Assembly: GCA_005656395.1 (NCBI GenBank)
Contig: SRSI01000044.1
Span: 806,001 to 870,000, forward strand
DNA: 64,000 nucleotides
Source: Strongyloides papillosus
Lineage: Eukaryota; Nematoda; Chromadorea; Rhabditida; Strongyloididae
Reading direction: 5' to 3'
A program made the position numbers and the translations under genes. The notes under the pieces are model-generated. The model was not told where the DNA came from. It did no database searches and worked only from the letters and a program-made list of their open reading frames with translations. Position 1 is the stretch's first letter, and each line of letters begins with the position of its first letter. Below, in pieces: positions 12,950-24,229 of the stretch.

Positions 12950-15065
12950 AAAACATGTATGATGTGTTAGTCTTATTTTTATGATACCTTGGTATAAAAG
13001 GGTATGTTTTTTTACTGAATGGTCAGTAAATTACTAACCAATACCAAGGTAAGTTTTAGGTTGAATTGATCTATTGTATATTTTTAGGACTTGGTTTTTT
13101 TGAAAGATAAATAAATCATATATATATTTGTTGAATATAATTTAACATATATAAATCTGTACATATACTCAACAAAACATCTGGGAGAATAATAAAACAT
13201 GTTCTTATTAAACTAAGAAGAAGTTTAATGAGAGAAGGAAAAGCAGTATTTAAGAAGAAAATATTTCAAGACAGATCAGTTTGGATAAGTTAAGAAAGAA
13301 AACAAAGATCAGAGGTGCTGAATAGCACCCTAGCCCGGAATGGAGGTGTTGCATAGCAGTCCATACTCCAAGCTCCGGGCAATAGTAATTTCCATATATA
13401 CAGGGTGTCCCATAATTAACTTCCCACATGCGAGAGCTTATGACTTTTTTCTACGAAGAGATAAAGACGTGAAATTTTGAAAGTTAGTAAAACTAAGAAA
13501 AAATATTTTTTATTTTTTTATTTTAAAAAATTATGGTCCTATTAGGACTTATAGCCATTTAAAAAAAAATGTGTTTTTTTCGTCTTTATGAGTAAATAAC
13601 TTTTTTATATGAAAAAATATTTAGATGATTCTTTTACACATTAAAAGCTTAACTTCTTTTGTACTAGAATCCTCAATATCATAAATATTGAACTTCATTA
13701 ACATTGTTTAATTCTTAATTAAAACAAAAAAACTACGATTTTTGCCAAAATTTCGTAGTCTTATCAAAATTAAAGCTCATTGAGAAAATTCTCGCAAAAG
13801 CTTTATCAATATTCTAATAGAGTAAACGATGCCCTATTCAACGGTAATAATTTTGTTTCTTGGTAAAAAGTTTCAAAAAAGTTATGACAATTCAAAAATA
13901 GTCTAATTTTTTCACTTTCCTGAAAATTTAAAAATTTTAAGTGACTTTTTTTAATTTTTAACATTGATAGTGATTCTTTATTGAAAGTAGTTGAAATATT
14001 ATCATATTTTGTATTGTCATTTGTTCATATTTCAAACATAAATTTTATAAGAACAAGGTCGAATATACGATATTTTTGAAAAGTACGTAAAAATGTTTTT
14101 ATAGAATAATAATTATGTAAAAGAGTATGAAATACAAATAAATAATGAAAAATATTTAAAAAATTAATTTTTAACCAAATTTTAATAATAAAAATTATTA
14201 AAATTTTTTTGGCCATATATGGACAAATAAGCAATATACTGTAAATTAGCATACTTTATTGATAATAACAATGCTAATAGGTATCAAATATGTTGAAATA
14301 AATAGTGTTTATAACCTAATTTTTTACCAAAAGTACGAAATTTGTGATCTTTGCTAAATCATAACTTTTGTCAATGGTATTTGATTTTAATATCACTATA
14401 CTCATTCGATAGAGCTTCGTTAACTCCATTAGAATAATGAAAAAGCTTTTGTGAGAAGTTTCTTAATAAGCTTTAATTTTGATAAAACTACAAAATTTTG
14501 GCAAAAATCGTGGTTTTTTGTTTTAATTAAAAATTAAACAATGTTAATGAAGTTCAATATTTATGATATTGAGGATTCTAGTACAAAAAAAGTTAAGCTT
14601 TCAATGTGTAAAAAAATCATCTAAATATCTCTTCATATAAAAAAGTTATTTACTCATAAAGGCGAAAAAAACACATTTTTTTTAAAAATGGCTATAAGTC
14701 CTAATGGGACCATAATTTTTTAAAAACAAAAAAAATAAAAAATATCGTCTTTTAGTTCTACTAACCCGCAAAATTTCACGTTTTTATCTTTTCATAAAAA
14801 AAAGTCATAAGCTCTCGCATGTGGGGAGTTAATTATGGGGCACCCTGTATATACATATTGTTCATTATTTTGTTAAATAAAGGGTTATATTTTTTTAAGT
14901 GTTTATATTTATTTATTTCTGATCGAGAACGCATGTTCCAACATGCTTCTTCATTAGATAAATTCTCGGCTCAGGTGATGGGAACCAGCTAGCATGTATC
15001 CGCGGAGATAAATGTAGCAGGCGGCCTCGCTACACCTATAAACGACCACGTCATCATAAGAGAAC
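12950..15065 (+). repeat. possible LTR remnant, split by a fold-back element
   Basis: Outside the 13401-14847 fold-back, this sequence is richer in GC than its surroundings. It carries a TATA-like box (GGTATAAAAGGG, about 12990-13001), GC-rich hairpins (about 13306-13380, including GGTGCT/AGCACC and GCCCGG/CCGGGC) and, after the insertion, an AATAAAG signal (about 14876) followed by a structured segment to about 15060. This order suits a retrotransposon LTR. I could not define TG..CA ends or a target duplication, so the call is tentative. Confidence 0.3.
13401..14847. mobile_element. 1.45-kb fold-back element with about 450-bp arms (family A)
   Basis: The left arm (13401 to about 13850) is repeated inverted at the right (about 14400-14847), starting CAGGGTGTCCCATAATTAAC on the left and matching CAGGGTGCCCCATAATTAAC as the right-hand complement. 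TA flanks both ends (13399-13400, 14848-14849). The spacer of about 550 bp is not inverted and shows no transposase. Overall length, arm length and an inner block resembling ATTCTRATAGAGTAARC are shared with the element at 22577-24029, so the two are related families. Confidence 0.85.
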
Positions 15066-15129
15066 GTAAGTAGATAGACTCTTTAAGGATAGTTATATCT
15101 ATGCTTTTTTTGAATACTAATTTTTTTAT

Positions 15130-16232
15130 ATGTTAATAAAATTTTATTGTTGTAATTCTATACTATTACTTTTGTATATTATTATTATTTTAATGGTTAT
15201 AATAATTTAATTTGATTAATTTGACTAAAATTTCACGCAACGAATGTTTGTAATATTACCAATTGTTTACAAATTTAAAATATGTATATGTTGTAGAGTA
15301 TGTATATTAACAACATAAAAGATTGAACACATTATAGTATTTAAAATATAAGTATATTGAAATATTAATTTATTAATATGAAACGTAAGAATTTTAAAAC
15401 TTTAAATACAAATAAATAGACTATTGAATTACTGATAAATAAATATTTTGTAATTAAAATAAGTATTATTTTAAAATTCAAATGGCATATCTATAAAAAA
15501 AATAAAAAAATTAATTGTCTCTTCGCAATAACTCTTTTTAAAATTAATCGATTTTCATGATTAAATTTTCAATAAATGTATGTTTTTAATTTAGCGCGTC
15601 GAAAATGGGTATAAAAACGTTTTGACGGTATAAATCAATTCATTTTCAAAAAAAATCTTCTTTTGAGATACTTTTTTTATGGTTTTGTCTGTCAAATAAC
15701 ATTTATAAAAGTTAAAAAATAAAATAATTTATAACTTATTTGAAAACTCAATACCATATCAAGAGGAAAATTAATATTATAAAAATTAATTAATAACTAA
15801 TCAATTTATAGACCAAAAAGTATTTAATATTTTTATTTAAAAAATTATAAGTAGAATATGTTGAAAGGCTAAACAAAGCCACACAGAGATAAAATCTTTT
15901 GTTGGCTTAAAAAAATTATATATAATCAAAATATTTCTGATATTGTTATTATTTAAACTTTAAATTTAAATTTCATATGTTTCATATAAATTAATAATTT
16001 AACATTTCAATATATTTATAATTTGAAATATTAAATCATTCAAGTTGTTAATATACATATTCTATAACATATACATATTTTAAATTTGTAAACAATTGGT
16101 ACTATTACAAACATTCGTTGCGTGAAATTTTAGTCAAATTAATCAAATTAAATTATTATAACCACTGAAATAATAATAATATAAAAAAAAAGTAATAGTA
16201 TAGAATTACAACAATAAAATTATATCAATGGA
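15130..16232. mobile_element. fold-back element with about 250-bp arms
   Basis: The left arm (about 15131-15390) contains TTTCACGCAACGAATGTTTG. The right arm (about 15975-16232) holds the exact complement of that stretch plus much of the surrounding sequence. Arm similarity is high but imperfect. The spacer is AT-rich and non-coding. The terminal bases and target duplication are not clear, so the ends are approximate. Confidence 0.65.
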
Positions 16233-16350
16233 TAAATAACTTGGTGCTTAAAAAAGTTATAAATATAATTGATATTATTGAGTTTTCATATTTTTTAATT
16301 ATTTAAAACTGTTCACTTACTCAGAAATTAAGTGTAATTAATTGTTTTAA

Positions 16351-16714
16351 CCCTTTCCCTGCCAGAGAATTTTTTCTTTGTATTACGCACTCAATGGTGT
16401 GTAAAATTGGAAAAGTACTTTTATATAGAAGAAAATGTTAATAAATAATTGGTAATATATTTTTTCAGTAGAAATAAAACAAATAAGCTAATGTTACAAT
16501 TTTTCTTCATAATTCTGTTAAATTCAGTTTTAAATTTAAAATTAAATTGTTTTTTTTAATTTATTTTTTCTTTTCTAATTTTATTTCATATATATATATT
16601 TTTAAAAAAATAGAAAAACTTTATTCCAAAGTTTCCCACTTATAACATAAATTACCACTATAAATTAACATTTTTGTTTATGACGCGTATACGCGTCATC
16701 CGGCAGGGAAAGGG
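16351..16714. mobile_element. piggyBac-type MITE (TTAA-flanked), family 1
   Basis: The terminal inverted repeats CCCTTTCCCTGCC / GGCAGGGAAAGGG are bounded on both sides by TTAA (16347-16350 and 16715-16718), the signature of piggyBac-type integration. It is 364 bp long and non-coding. Just inside the right end is a perfect 20-bp palindrome at 16680-16699 (ATGACGCGTATACGCGTCAT), conspicuous in such AT-rich DNA. Confidence 0.85.
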
Positions 16715-16718
16715 TTAA

Positions 16719-17248
16719 ATTATTATAAATATTATTTTATTAATTTTTTAAAAGGTAAACTTATTTATTTTTTGCTGTCTGATTTACCAAAAAATAAAAA
16801 TTTTAGCATATTTGTTACTTTATGTTTATTGAATTATAAAAAGTAAATTGCGTGTATTAACACATTAATTACATGAAATCTTGGTCAATATAATTTGAAT
16901 AAAATACTAGAGTAACATTATAGAATTATAATATAATTATACTAACGATAAAAAATATGATAATTATTATTGTCAGCCATCAGCTCCGTAAGCTTCTGGC
17001 TCGTGGTCATATTGAAAATAAACTTATAACTTTATTATATAATAATAAGACAATCATTTTACAATTTTAACGATATATATTAAATGTTTATATTAAAATT
17101 TATATGTTATGTAAATTTTCATAGGTAGTTGATATAATGCGTCAACTGCCGACAATTATAAAAATATTAATGTAATTGAATTTTCATATCTTCTATAATT
17201 CTTATAAAATAGTTATTTTCTTCCATATTATAAAATCTGACGTATCGT
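16719..17248. other. intergenic sequence with a short GC-richer patch
   Basis: Nothing firm. A patch at about 16975-17010 is unusually GC-rich for the region, but no gene or RNA could be assigned to it. Confidence 0.4.
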
Positions 17249-17250
17249 TA

Positions 17251-18486
17251 CGCACAGAAAAAAAGAGAAGTATTTTGACAATTCTATCTAAAACACAATA
17301 AAATTTCTCACCTGTTAAAAAATCAACATTTATTCGAAATTTAAAAATAGCATGTGACAGCAAAGATGTTTCAAACAATGAAAAATATTAGGCTGTCACA
17401 TAAAGCTTGCTGTTTTTTTACAAAAATATGTATATTTGACGTTTTGAAATAATGTAACTTTTATTTAATATTGATACTTTTTATTATACCGGATGGTCGG
17501 CGAATTTCTTCCATTTTGATGGCATAAAATTCGTACATATTATTTCATAATTATAAACCTTGAAAGACAATATTTTTATAATAATAATTATAGTAATTAA
17601 AGAGTAATTGATAATTAAACTATCGATAATAAATAAATAAAATAAATATATCAGTAAATAGATAAACATTTTATTTTATTCTAAGATAAATTTGTTTCAA
17701 AATTATCAATTATTCAAGAATAGAAAATATGTAAACAAATTGTCATCAAAATGGAAGAAATTTGCCGGCCACCCGGTATTATGTTCATCTTTGAGTCTAA
17801 CATGTTTTTACAATGTATTATGAAATGCGGTATTAAGAATCAATTTCGTGTAAAGTTCTAAACGTTTTAACGAAGATCATTTTTTAAACAATCTACAAAC
17901 AACAACGGGTTTATTAATTTAAAAACTTCATAATAAAAATAACGAAAAGCAGCGTCTATTTAGGCACAAAAAGTATTATTAATTACTAAAAATATTATTT
18001 TAGCATTTGCTTTTTTCGAAATTTAAATATTTAAGAGCAATTTTTCTATATACAAAACGCATAATTTTTAAAATTTTTAATAAATTTGATCTTGAAAAGT
18101 AGTTTTGAAAAACAGTATAGAAAAAATTGAGTTATCAGATGAATATATTTTTATATAAAAATATAATTTATAGTAATTTAAAAATTGAAGAATAATTTAA
18201 AAAAACACTATCATATGCCAACAAATACTTTTTTTAAAAGCATTCATAATCATTTATAAAGTTAAATTCTAATATTGTATTTTAAAATGTATTGTAGAAA
18301 AAAACTTAAGTTCTAAAATAACAATAATATAATTAAAAAATAAAAACTTTTTTAAATTATTGCCTTAATTTTATGCACGAAATAAATGCGTTTAAACTAG
18401 TCACAAATCAAGGAAAATCAAATTTTGTTAGGTGGAGCAAGTTTTTTACATTTCATGCAAATCTGTGTGCCATTTTTCTTTGTATG
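17251..18486. mobile_element. CACACA-ended TIR element, copy 1 (interrupted)
   Basis: The ends resemble the better preserved copies at 31763-32721 and 40308-41243: CGCACAGAAAAAAAG at left, and at right the complement of CATACAAAGAAAAATGG, preceded by a GTTAGGTGGAGCAAG block. TA flanks at 17249-17250 and 18487-18488. The 1236-bp length includes a 292-bp inserted element (17487-17778). Without it the length matches the other copies (about 0.94 kb). Non-coding. Confidence 0.75.
17487..17778. mobile_element. 292-bp MITE with TTA target duplication, nested
   Basis: The terminal inverted repeats of about 35 bp begin TACCGGRTGGYCGGC, followed by AATTTCTTCCATTTTGATG at both ends. The flanks are TTA on each side (17484-17486, 17779-17781). 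A TNA target duplication is typical of Tc5-like elements, hence that tentative class. The other copies of the host element lack this insert, which confirms it arrived later. Confidence 0.8.
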
Positions 18487-18687
18487 TAATTGCTTTGTCT
18501 AAATTATTTTGTTTTAAAAGTATTTTTAAGAAAAAAAATTTTCAAATAATGGAAAATACATCATTACAAATTATTAAATGGAATTTTTATTTCGGTATTT
18601 TAATCGATTTAACGTATATAACTATTTTAAAAATTATATTTACTTAAATGAGAAAAAATTAAATATATTTTTTCATTAACCTTAGTT

Positions 18688-18978
18688 TTATCCTAAAAGA
18701 TGTTCGACTAATTTCATAACAGTTTCAATTCCTCCGTTCAAAGATGTTAAATATTTGTCTATTGCTTCGAAATTTGCTTCATCATCTTCGATAAGTTTAT
18801 CTACTTTTAGCTCAAGTCTAAAATTGCTCTGATCTTCTAACATTTGCATATGAACATCAGGACCTAGTTGCATGCCATATGGCATAGGTGGCAAATACGG
18901 ATGTTGTAAACTAACTTCTATTCCAACAATTAAAATAACCAAAAAAATGAATAAAACTTTAATAGACAATCCTGCCAT
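18688..18978 (-). CDS. small secreted protein, inverted pair member 1
   Basis: This 96-residue protein starts MAGLSIKVLF, followed by a strongly hydrophobic stretch (about residues 6-24), which fits a cleaved signal peptide. The mature part has an LQHPYLPPMPYGMQLGPD segment and then an acidic, heptad-like region (NFRLELKVDKLIEDDEANFEAI) likely to be helical. There are no cysteines in the mature part. I do not recognise the family. A close paralogue lies inverted at 26865-27167 and a distant one at 28012-28293. Similarity to the first continues past the stop codon and for about 200 bp upstream, so a whole gene unit was duplicated. Single exon. Its role is unknown; export from the cell is inferred from the signal sequence only. 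Confidence 0.85.
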   Translation of the reverse strand: MAGLSIKVLFIFLVILIVGIEVSLQHPYLPPMPYGMQLGPDVHMQMLEDQSNFRLELKVDKLIEDDEANFEAIDKYLTSLNGGIETVMKLVEHLLG

Positions 18979-19185
18979 ACCAAAATATTATAAAGTATAG
19001 TTAGATTGGTCCATCAATATCATTTAAATACTTTTTATTTTTTATTATAAATAGATATAATTTAAATATAATGTTTACTATTGAAACTTTGAAGTACAAA
19101 TATTCAATATTTCACAATAAAGTATCTAGAACTTGTAGTAATATTTAAAAAAATAAAATAGTTATTTTTCTATTTGATTATATAG

Positions 19186-19203
19186 TTATCTGTTCACAGA
19201 TAA
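19186..19203 (-). promoter_or_regulatory. conserved inverted GATA-like palindrome upstream of secreted gene 1
   Basis: TTATCTGTTCACAGATAA lies about 208 bp upstream of the start codon. It consists of two GATA-type sites facing each other (TTATC and GATAA). The same element with one base changed lies at almost the same distance from the paralogue (26639-26656). In nematodes, GATA factors of the ELT-2 type drive intestinal genes; that link is inference. Confidence 0.5.
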
Positions 19204-22200
19204 ACACATATCAAGAAATAAAAGTAATATAAGTTTTTTTTGGCAACAATAATAATAAAAATAATTTGTGACATTTATGCATTAATGCGTTCCCAAAATA
19301 TTATTTTATTATTTTTAATTCTAATATTTCTTCAAATTAATATTTTGTTGTTATTTGTTTAATATTTTGCATCTATTAGATTATTAATATATTTAGATTT
19401 TTATATCATCTAAATTTTAAAATTTATTTGTATAGAGATTAATGAAAATTTCTTAATTTTGTTAGCAAAAAGACATTTCATAATTAAATAAATTTTTTTT
19501 ATATTTTAATTTAGTTACAATAATGTAGTCTTTTTAGTTAATTTTTGAATATTCATACTTTTACAAATAACTTTAACAAAAATATAAGTTTTTATGCATT
19601 AATTTTATATAAAATTATAGTCAAATACTTTCCACAAATATTGTTTGTCATCGAAGATAAATAAATTTGTGATTTATGTTCAAAAAATGTTATTTTAAAC
19701 TATTAAATTTCACTTAAACATTTCTTATGAACGTGAAATTATGCTCTTTTAAGTCAATATTTTCTTGAGAATCTAGTAAAATGATTTTGTTAATATGACA
19801 AATTTGAAGAAAAAAATTAATTTATACAATGATTAATTGTAACATATTAAAAATTGCATCAAAAATTGTATACACAAATAATATTATTATTAAAATAATA
19901 AATTTGGGTTTTAATACTTTTAACTTCGTAGTATTAAAATGTTTATTATAGTACTTTTTATAAGGAAGTAATTTTTATTTTACAAGTGTAGGCAAAAAGA
20001 TCAAACTACAATTTTTAATTTTTATCAGGTTTTTTTTTACATATTTTATCTGTATAGCGTATTTTTAAAAAAAATTGTTTCATGTTTAATCTATTTAAAT
20101 GTTTTAATAATAATTAAGGATGTACTGCTTTAGGAAATTTAAAATTCTTTTACGGAAAAATTAATGTGCATTACTGTTTTAATTGATAAGTCAATTTTAA
20201 TTTATTTATAATACACTATTAACAATATATAATGTATAATGTTTACATAAATTTTGTTATTACATTTTCTTCTCTTTTATATTCTTTTTTAATATTATTA
20301 TATTCATCCGATGTGCTAAATCCTAAACTTATTTTTTCAATAATTTCTTTATAAAAATTATATTTTTACTAGCTATTGATGTTATGATTAATAAAAGAAT
20401 AAAATATCTATAAAAGATATTTAATCCAATCAGGGGTTTCTTTAAATGCTAGTATAAAGAAAGTTTATTTCTATGAAAAAAAAGTTTTCTTTTGTACGGA
20501 CGCTTCTTTAAATTTAATTAGATCATTAAATATGTAGTACTTCGATTTTTTTATAGTTAAAATTCAAAATGTAAATAAGATTGTTTGATATCAAAAGTGT
20601 GATAAAAATAATAAGGTTTTTACTACTGTTTATGAATATTTTTAAGAGTTTTCAAACACTAAATAACGGCAACAAAGTAGGAACAAAAAGAATAACATAG
20701 ATTAACCTAACGACAACAAGTACCATACTGTCATTCATTAACTTGATCAAACAGTTTAATTACGTTTTTAAATATTTCTAAATATGAATATCTTTGATTG
20801 TATTGGAGAAAGAAAAAATATATGGCTGTCAACAAATTGCTAAAAGTTTAGATTAACAAGGGATATTTTAAAAGCAATTTTCTTTATAAAAATGACTGAT
20901 GTCGATGTTTTAGTAGCAAAAGTGCAAAAGTTATATCAGAAAACAGTAAAATTTAAAAAAATACTTTAGTGATATAAATGAAGTTAGTATTGGAGATCAA
21001 GAAAAAATAATAAAACGCAAGTCAGTAAATGGGAGAAAATTATTATAATTTTCCAGACTTAGTGAAGTTTGCTGACAGAATTATCAATACCAGTAAAAAT
21101 TGGTTACTTAATAACCATTAAAGTTCACAGATTAAACAGATTGTTAATAAAAATAAATTGTCTGATTTTCTACTTAATTTTTTATCTCAGTAATTAAGAA
21201 TAAGAATATATATTAATTGTAATCTTTGATTTTTTACTAACCTTCTTATGTCATCGTTTTTATACTATATAAGTCTTATACATTGTAATATTATTTCATT
21301 GCTTAACGAATAGTTTACATTGTATAAGTAAGTTAGTTATATATTTATGTTTCTTTTATAATTGTAAAATTTAAGGTGCCTACTTATAGCTAGTATAGTT
21401 AGTAATAAACGCCAATCAAATATTAGACTTACATTTTAAATATTTTACTTAAGAAATTTGTACTTTTTTCTAATTTCAGTGTGAAAATTTTCTATAAAAT
21501 ATTTTTGACTACTTTATAGAAGCTATAAAAATTAAAATAAGATTGTGTTATAAAAAATGAAAAATTGTGGTTTTAGAGACATATTTTTTTAGTAGTTAAA
21601 TTTATTTCTTAGTATTGTTTCTTCTATGAAGTACATACATTAGTATAAATCATTCCTAATTGTAATATTTTTAACACAAGTCCAATATAGTATATGCATA
21701 GAACAAATTTATAGTAATAAAATATAAAAGGCGTAGTTTTTATCTTCAATAAGAGTGAAATTGATATATCATAACAATAATTCATAAATTTTTAGTTATC
21801 TTTATATAATATGGACTATGCAAACTGTTTTTATCAAAATTTAATATATTATATTGTAAAAAAATAAATGTTCATGTTTATTTACATGAGAATTACTTTG
21901 TATAAAAATATTCTTTTCATTCAATAATATTTTTTACTGTTGAAATCTACAAAGTAATTTAGACATAAAAAAATTTAAATGTTTTCTAAAAGAGCAATAT
22001 CAGATTTGGAATATATTCAACACATAAAGAAATTAATCATTAAAATTGGTGAGATTAAAATGAAAAATATATAATTGTGCGAAATGTAATTAAAGATATT
22101 ATCAATAAAATCACAAAATAATTTCAGCTATTAACTGAGTTTTCATTTATAAAAAGAATAAATCGCTTTTAAAAAACAATGTTTGCCATTTAATTTGAAA

Positions 22201-22574
22201 TTAGTTTCCATGAATGTAATTTTACTTTAAAAGATGTATAATAGTTACAATTATACAATCTTTTATTATACTAACTAATCATAATATGCCATTAATGATT
22301 GTTCACTACAAAAAGATAAATTTTAAAATTTAATATGAACTTCAAGTAATTTTATTTTATTACTTATTTTATAAGATAATATATATTTCTTCAAGTTAAT
22401 ATTTTAAGATATAGTGAATGCAAATTTTTCATATCCCCTTAAATGTTATAACTTTAAATGTCAATAGTATTTTCCACTTTAATTTTTGATTATTAACAAT
22501 TTAAATTTTTTTCCAAATTACAAAGCTAAAATAATTTTGTTACTCTGTGATAATTTTAAATTTTATTTTATAAA
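19204..22574. other. intergenic sequence with one possible decayed exon
   Basis: Apart from about 20892-21047, which is listed separately, this 3.4-kb stretch is AT-rich and I recognise nothing in it. Confidence 0.45.
20892..21047 (+). pseudogene. possible decayed small coding sequence
   Basis: An ATG at 20892 opens a protein-like, codon-diverse reading (MTDVDVLVAKVQKLYQKTV) that hits stops after a run of seven A. One base later the frame continues in protein-like form (YFSDINEVSIGDQEKIIKRK) before further stops. The composition differs from the surrounding AT-rich noise. I do not recognise a family. It may be a frameshifted relic, or chance. Confidence 0.25.
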
Positions 22575-22576
22575 TA

Positions 22577-24029
22577 CAGGGTGGCCCACGTAAGACTCCC
22601 CAGATATTTGCATATGTAGCTCTGCGTATAGGTAAGCTACAAATATGGTATTATAATCATTTTGTAGCTGAGATACATATAAAGCTAAATATATAGATTC
22701 CACAACGAATGTGAATTCTGGGCCGAGTTATTAGCTTCCAAAATTTAGGTACGTTTTTCAACTTTCATCAACTGTAACTTTTTTATTTGAAAAGATTTGT
22801 TTATAATTGTTGCAGATTCTGAAAGTACAAAGTCTTTTGTACTAACTCCCAAAATTACGTAAAAATTGGTGCCCGGAAACTATGTTAAATTTTTAAATAA
22901 AAATTAAAAATCTTGATTTTTGCCAAAAAATCGATGTTTTTTAAGAATAAAATTTTAATCAGGTAATTTGTAAAAATTTTGTTATTAATATTCTGATAGA
23001 GTAAGCAAAGCTCTATCGAATAAGCATAGTAGCACCAAATTTTATTGAGTTTGAAGAAAGTTATGAATAGTCAAAAATTGACCATTTTTTACAAAAATTT
23101 TATAAAAAAAGAAAATATGTCAATCTTCTTCAAATTTTCGGGTACGGATTATGTATTATTTTCAAAAGTATTTGAAATATTGTTCTATTTTGATTATTAT
23201 TCGCTCATATTTTAAAAATACAGGGTATGAGATTATAAGTAAATATACAAAAAATTAAAAAAAAACCATTATAATTGTTCTTACAGAGCAATATCTATAC
23301 AAAATAGTATATAATGATAATAAATGGTGTAAAATATTGAAAAAATTATTTTTTTTTCAAATTTTAGTAATAATCAATATTCCAGTTCTTTAGACAATTT
23401 ATGAACAAACAAGTAATAATCTGTAAACTAATATGAACTAGTAGTATTACTATTGCTACTAGGATACCGTAGAGATCGGGGAAAGTATTATTTGTATTTT
23501 AACTTTCAAATGAAAGTGTCAAAAAGTTGACTTTGGCAAATCATAACTTCTTTCAAAGTTAGCTGCTCAGAACGGTCATATACTCGTTCGATAGAGCTTC
23601 GCTTACTCTATCAGAATATCAATAAAACTTTTTTAAAAATTACCTGATTAAAATTTTATTCTTAAAAAACATCGATTTTTTGGCAAAAATCAAGATTTTT
23701 AATTTTTATTTAAAAATTTAACATAGTTTCCGGGCACCAATTTTTACGTAATTTTGGGAGTTAGTACAAAAGACTTTGTACTTTCAGAATCTGCAACAAT
23801 TATAAACAAATCTTTTCAAATAAAAAAGTTACAGTTGATGAAAGTTGAAAAACGTACCTAAATTTTGGAAGCTAATAACTCGGCCCAGAATTCACATTCG
23901 TTGTGGAATCTATATATTTAGCTTTATATGTATCTCAGCTACAAAATGATTATAATACCATATTTGTAGCTTACCTACACGCAGAGCTACATATGTAAAT
24001 ATCTGGAGAGTCATACGTGGACCACCCTG
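22577..24029. mobile_element. 1.45-kb fold-back element with about 450-bp near-perfect arms (family B)
   Basis: The left arm (22577 to about 23030) and right arm (about 23570-24029) are near-perfect inverted copies over about 450 bp. They begin CAGGGTGGCCCACGTAAGAC and CAGGGTGGTCCACGTATGAC (complement of the right end), with TA flanks (22575-22576, 24030-24031). Long stretches, for example the block containing CCGGGCACCAATTTTTACG, are identical between arms. This suggests a young element or arm homogenisation. A transcript would fold into a long hairpin. No coding capacity. Confidence 0.9.
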
Positions 24030-24229
24030 TATATATAGTTCTTAATATTCTTCATTTTAGCTATGTCTATTGATCATTTTTTAATAGAATAATTTTTTCA
24101 TATATATATATTTTTTTAACAACATTATCATTTTAATTACAAAGTAGTAATAAAAATTTAAAATTTCAGATTTTAAGCAGCAACAATGGTCTCACTCTTG
24201 TCTACTCCTCTAATCATAATTTTTGAAGA

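Noticed and set aside
14025..14252. 75-codon hydrophobic frame
   Set aside because: It falls within the spacer of a fold-back element and consists of AT-rich low-complexity codons.
16975..17010. GC-rich patch as a small RNA or exon
   Set aside because: Too short, no stable cloverleaf or splice-bounded frame could be supported.
17484..17669. 61-codon frame rich in Ile and Leu
   Set aside because: It is inside the nested 292-bp MITE and starts in its duplication. Not a gene.
18432..18647. 71-codon frame
   Set aside because: It begins in the right end of a TIR element. No protein-like pattern.
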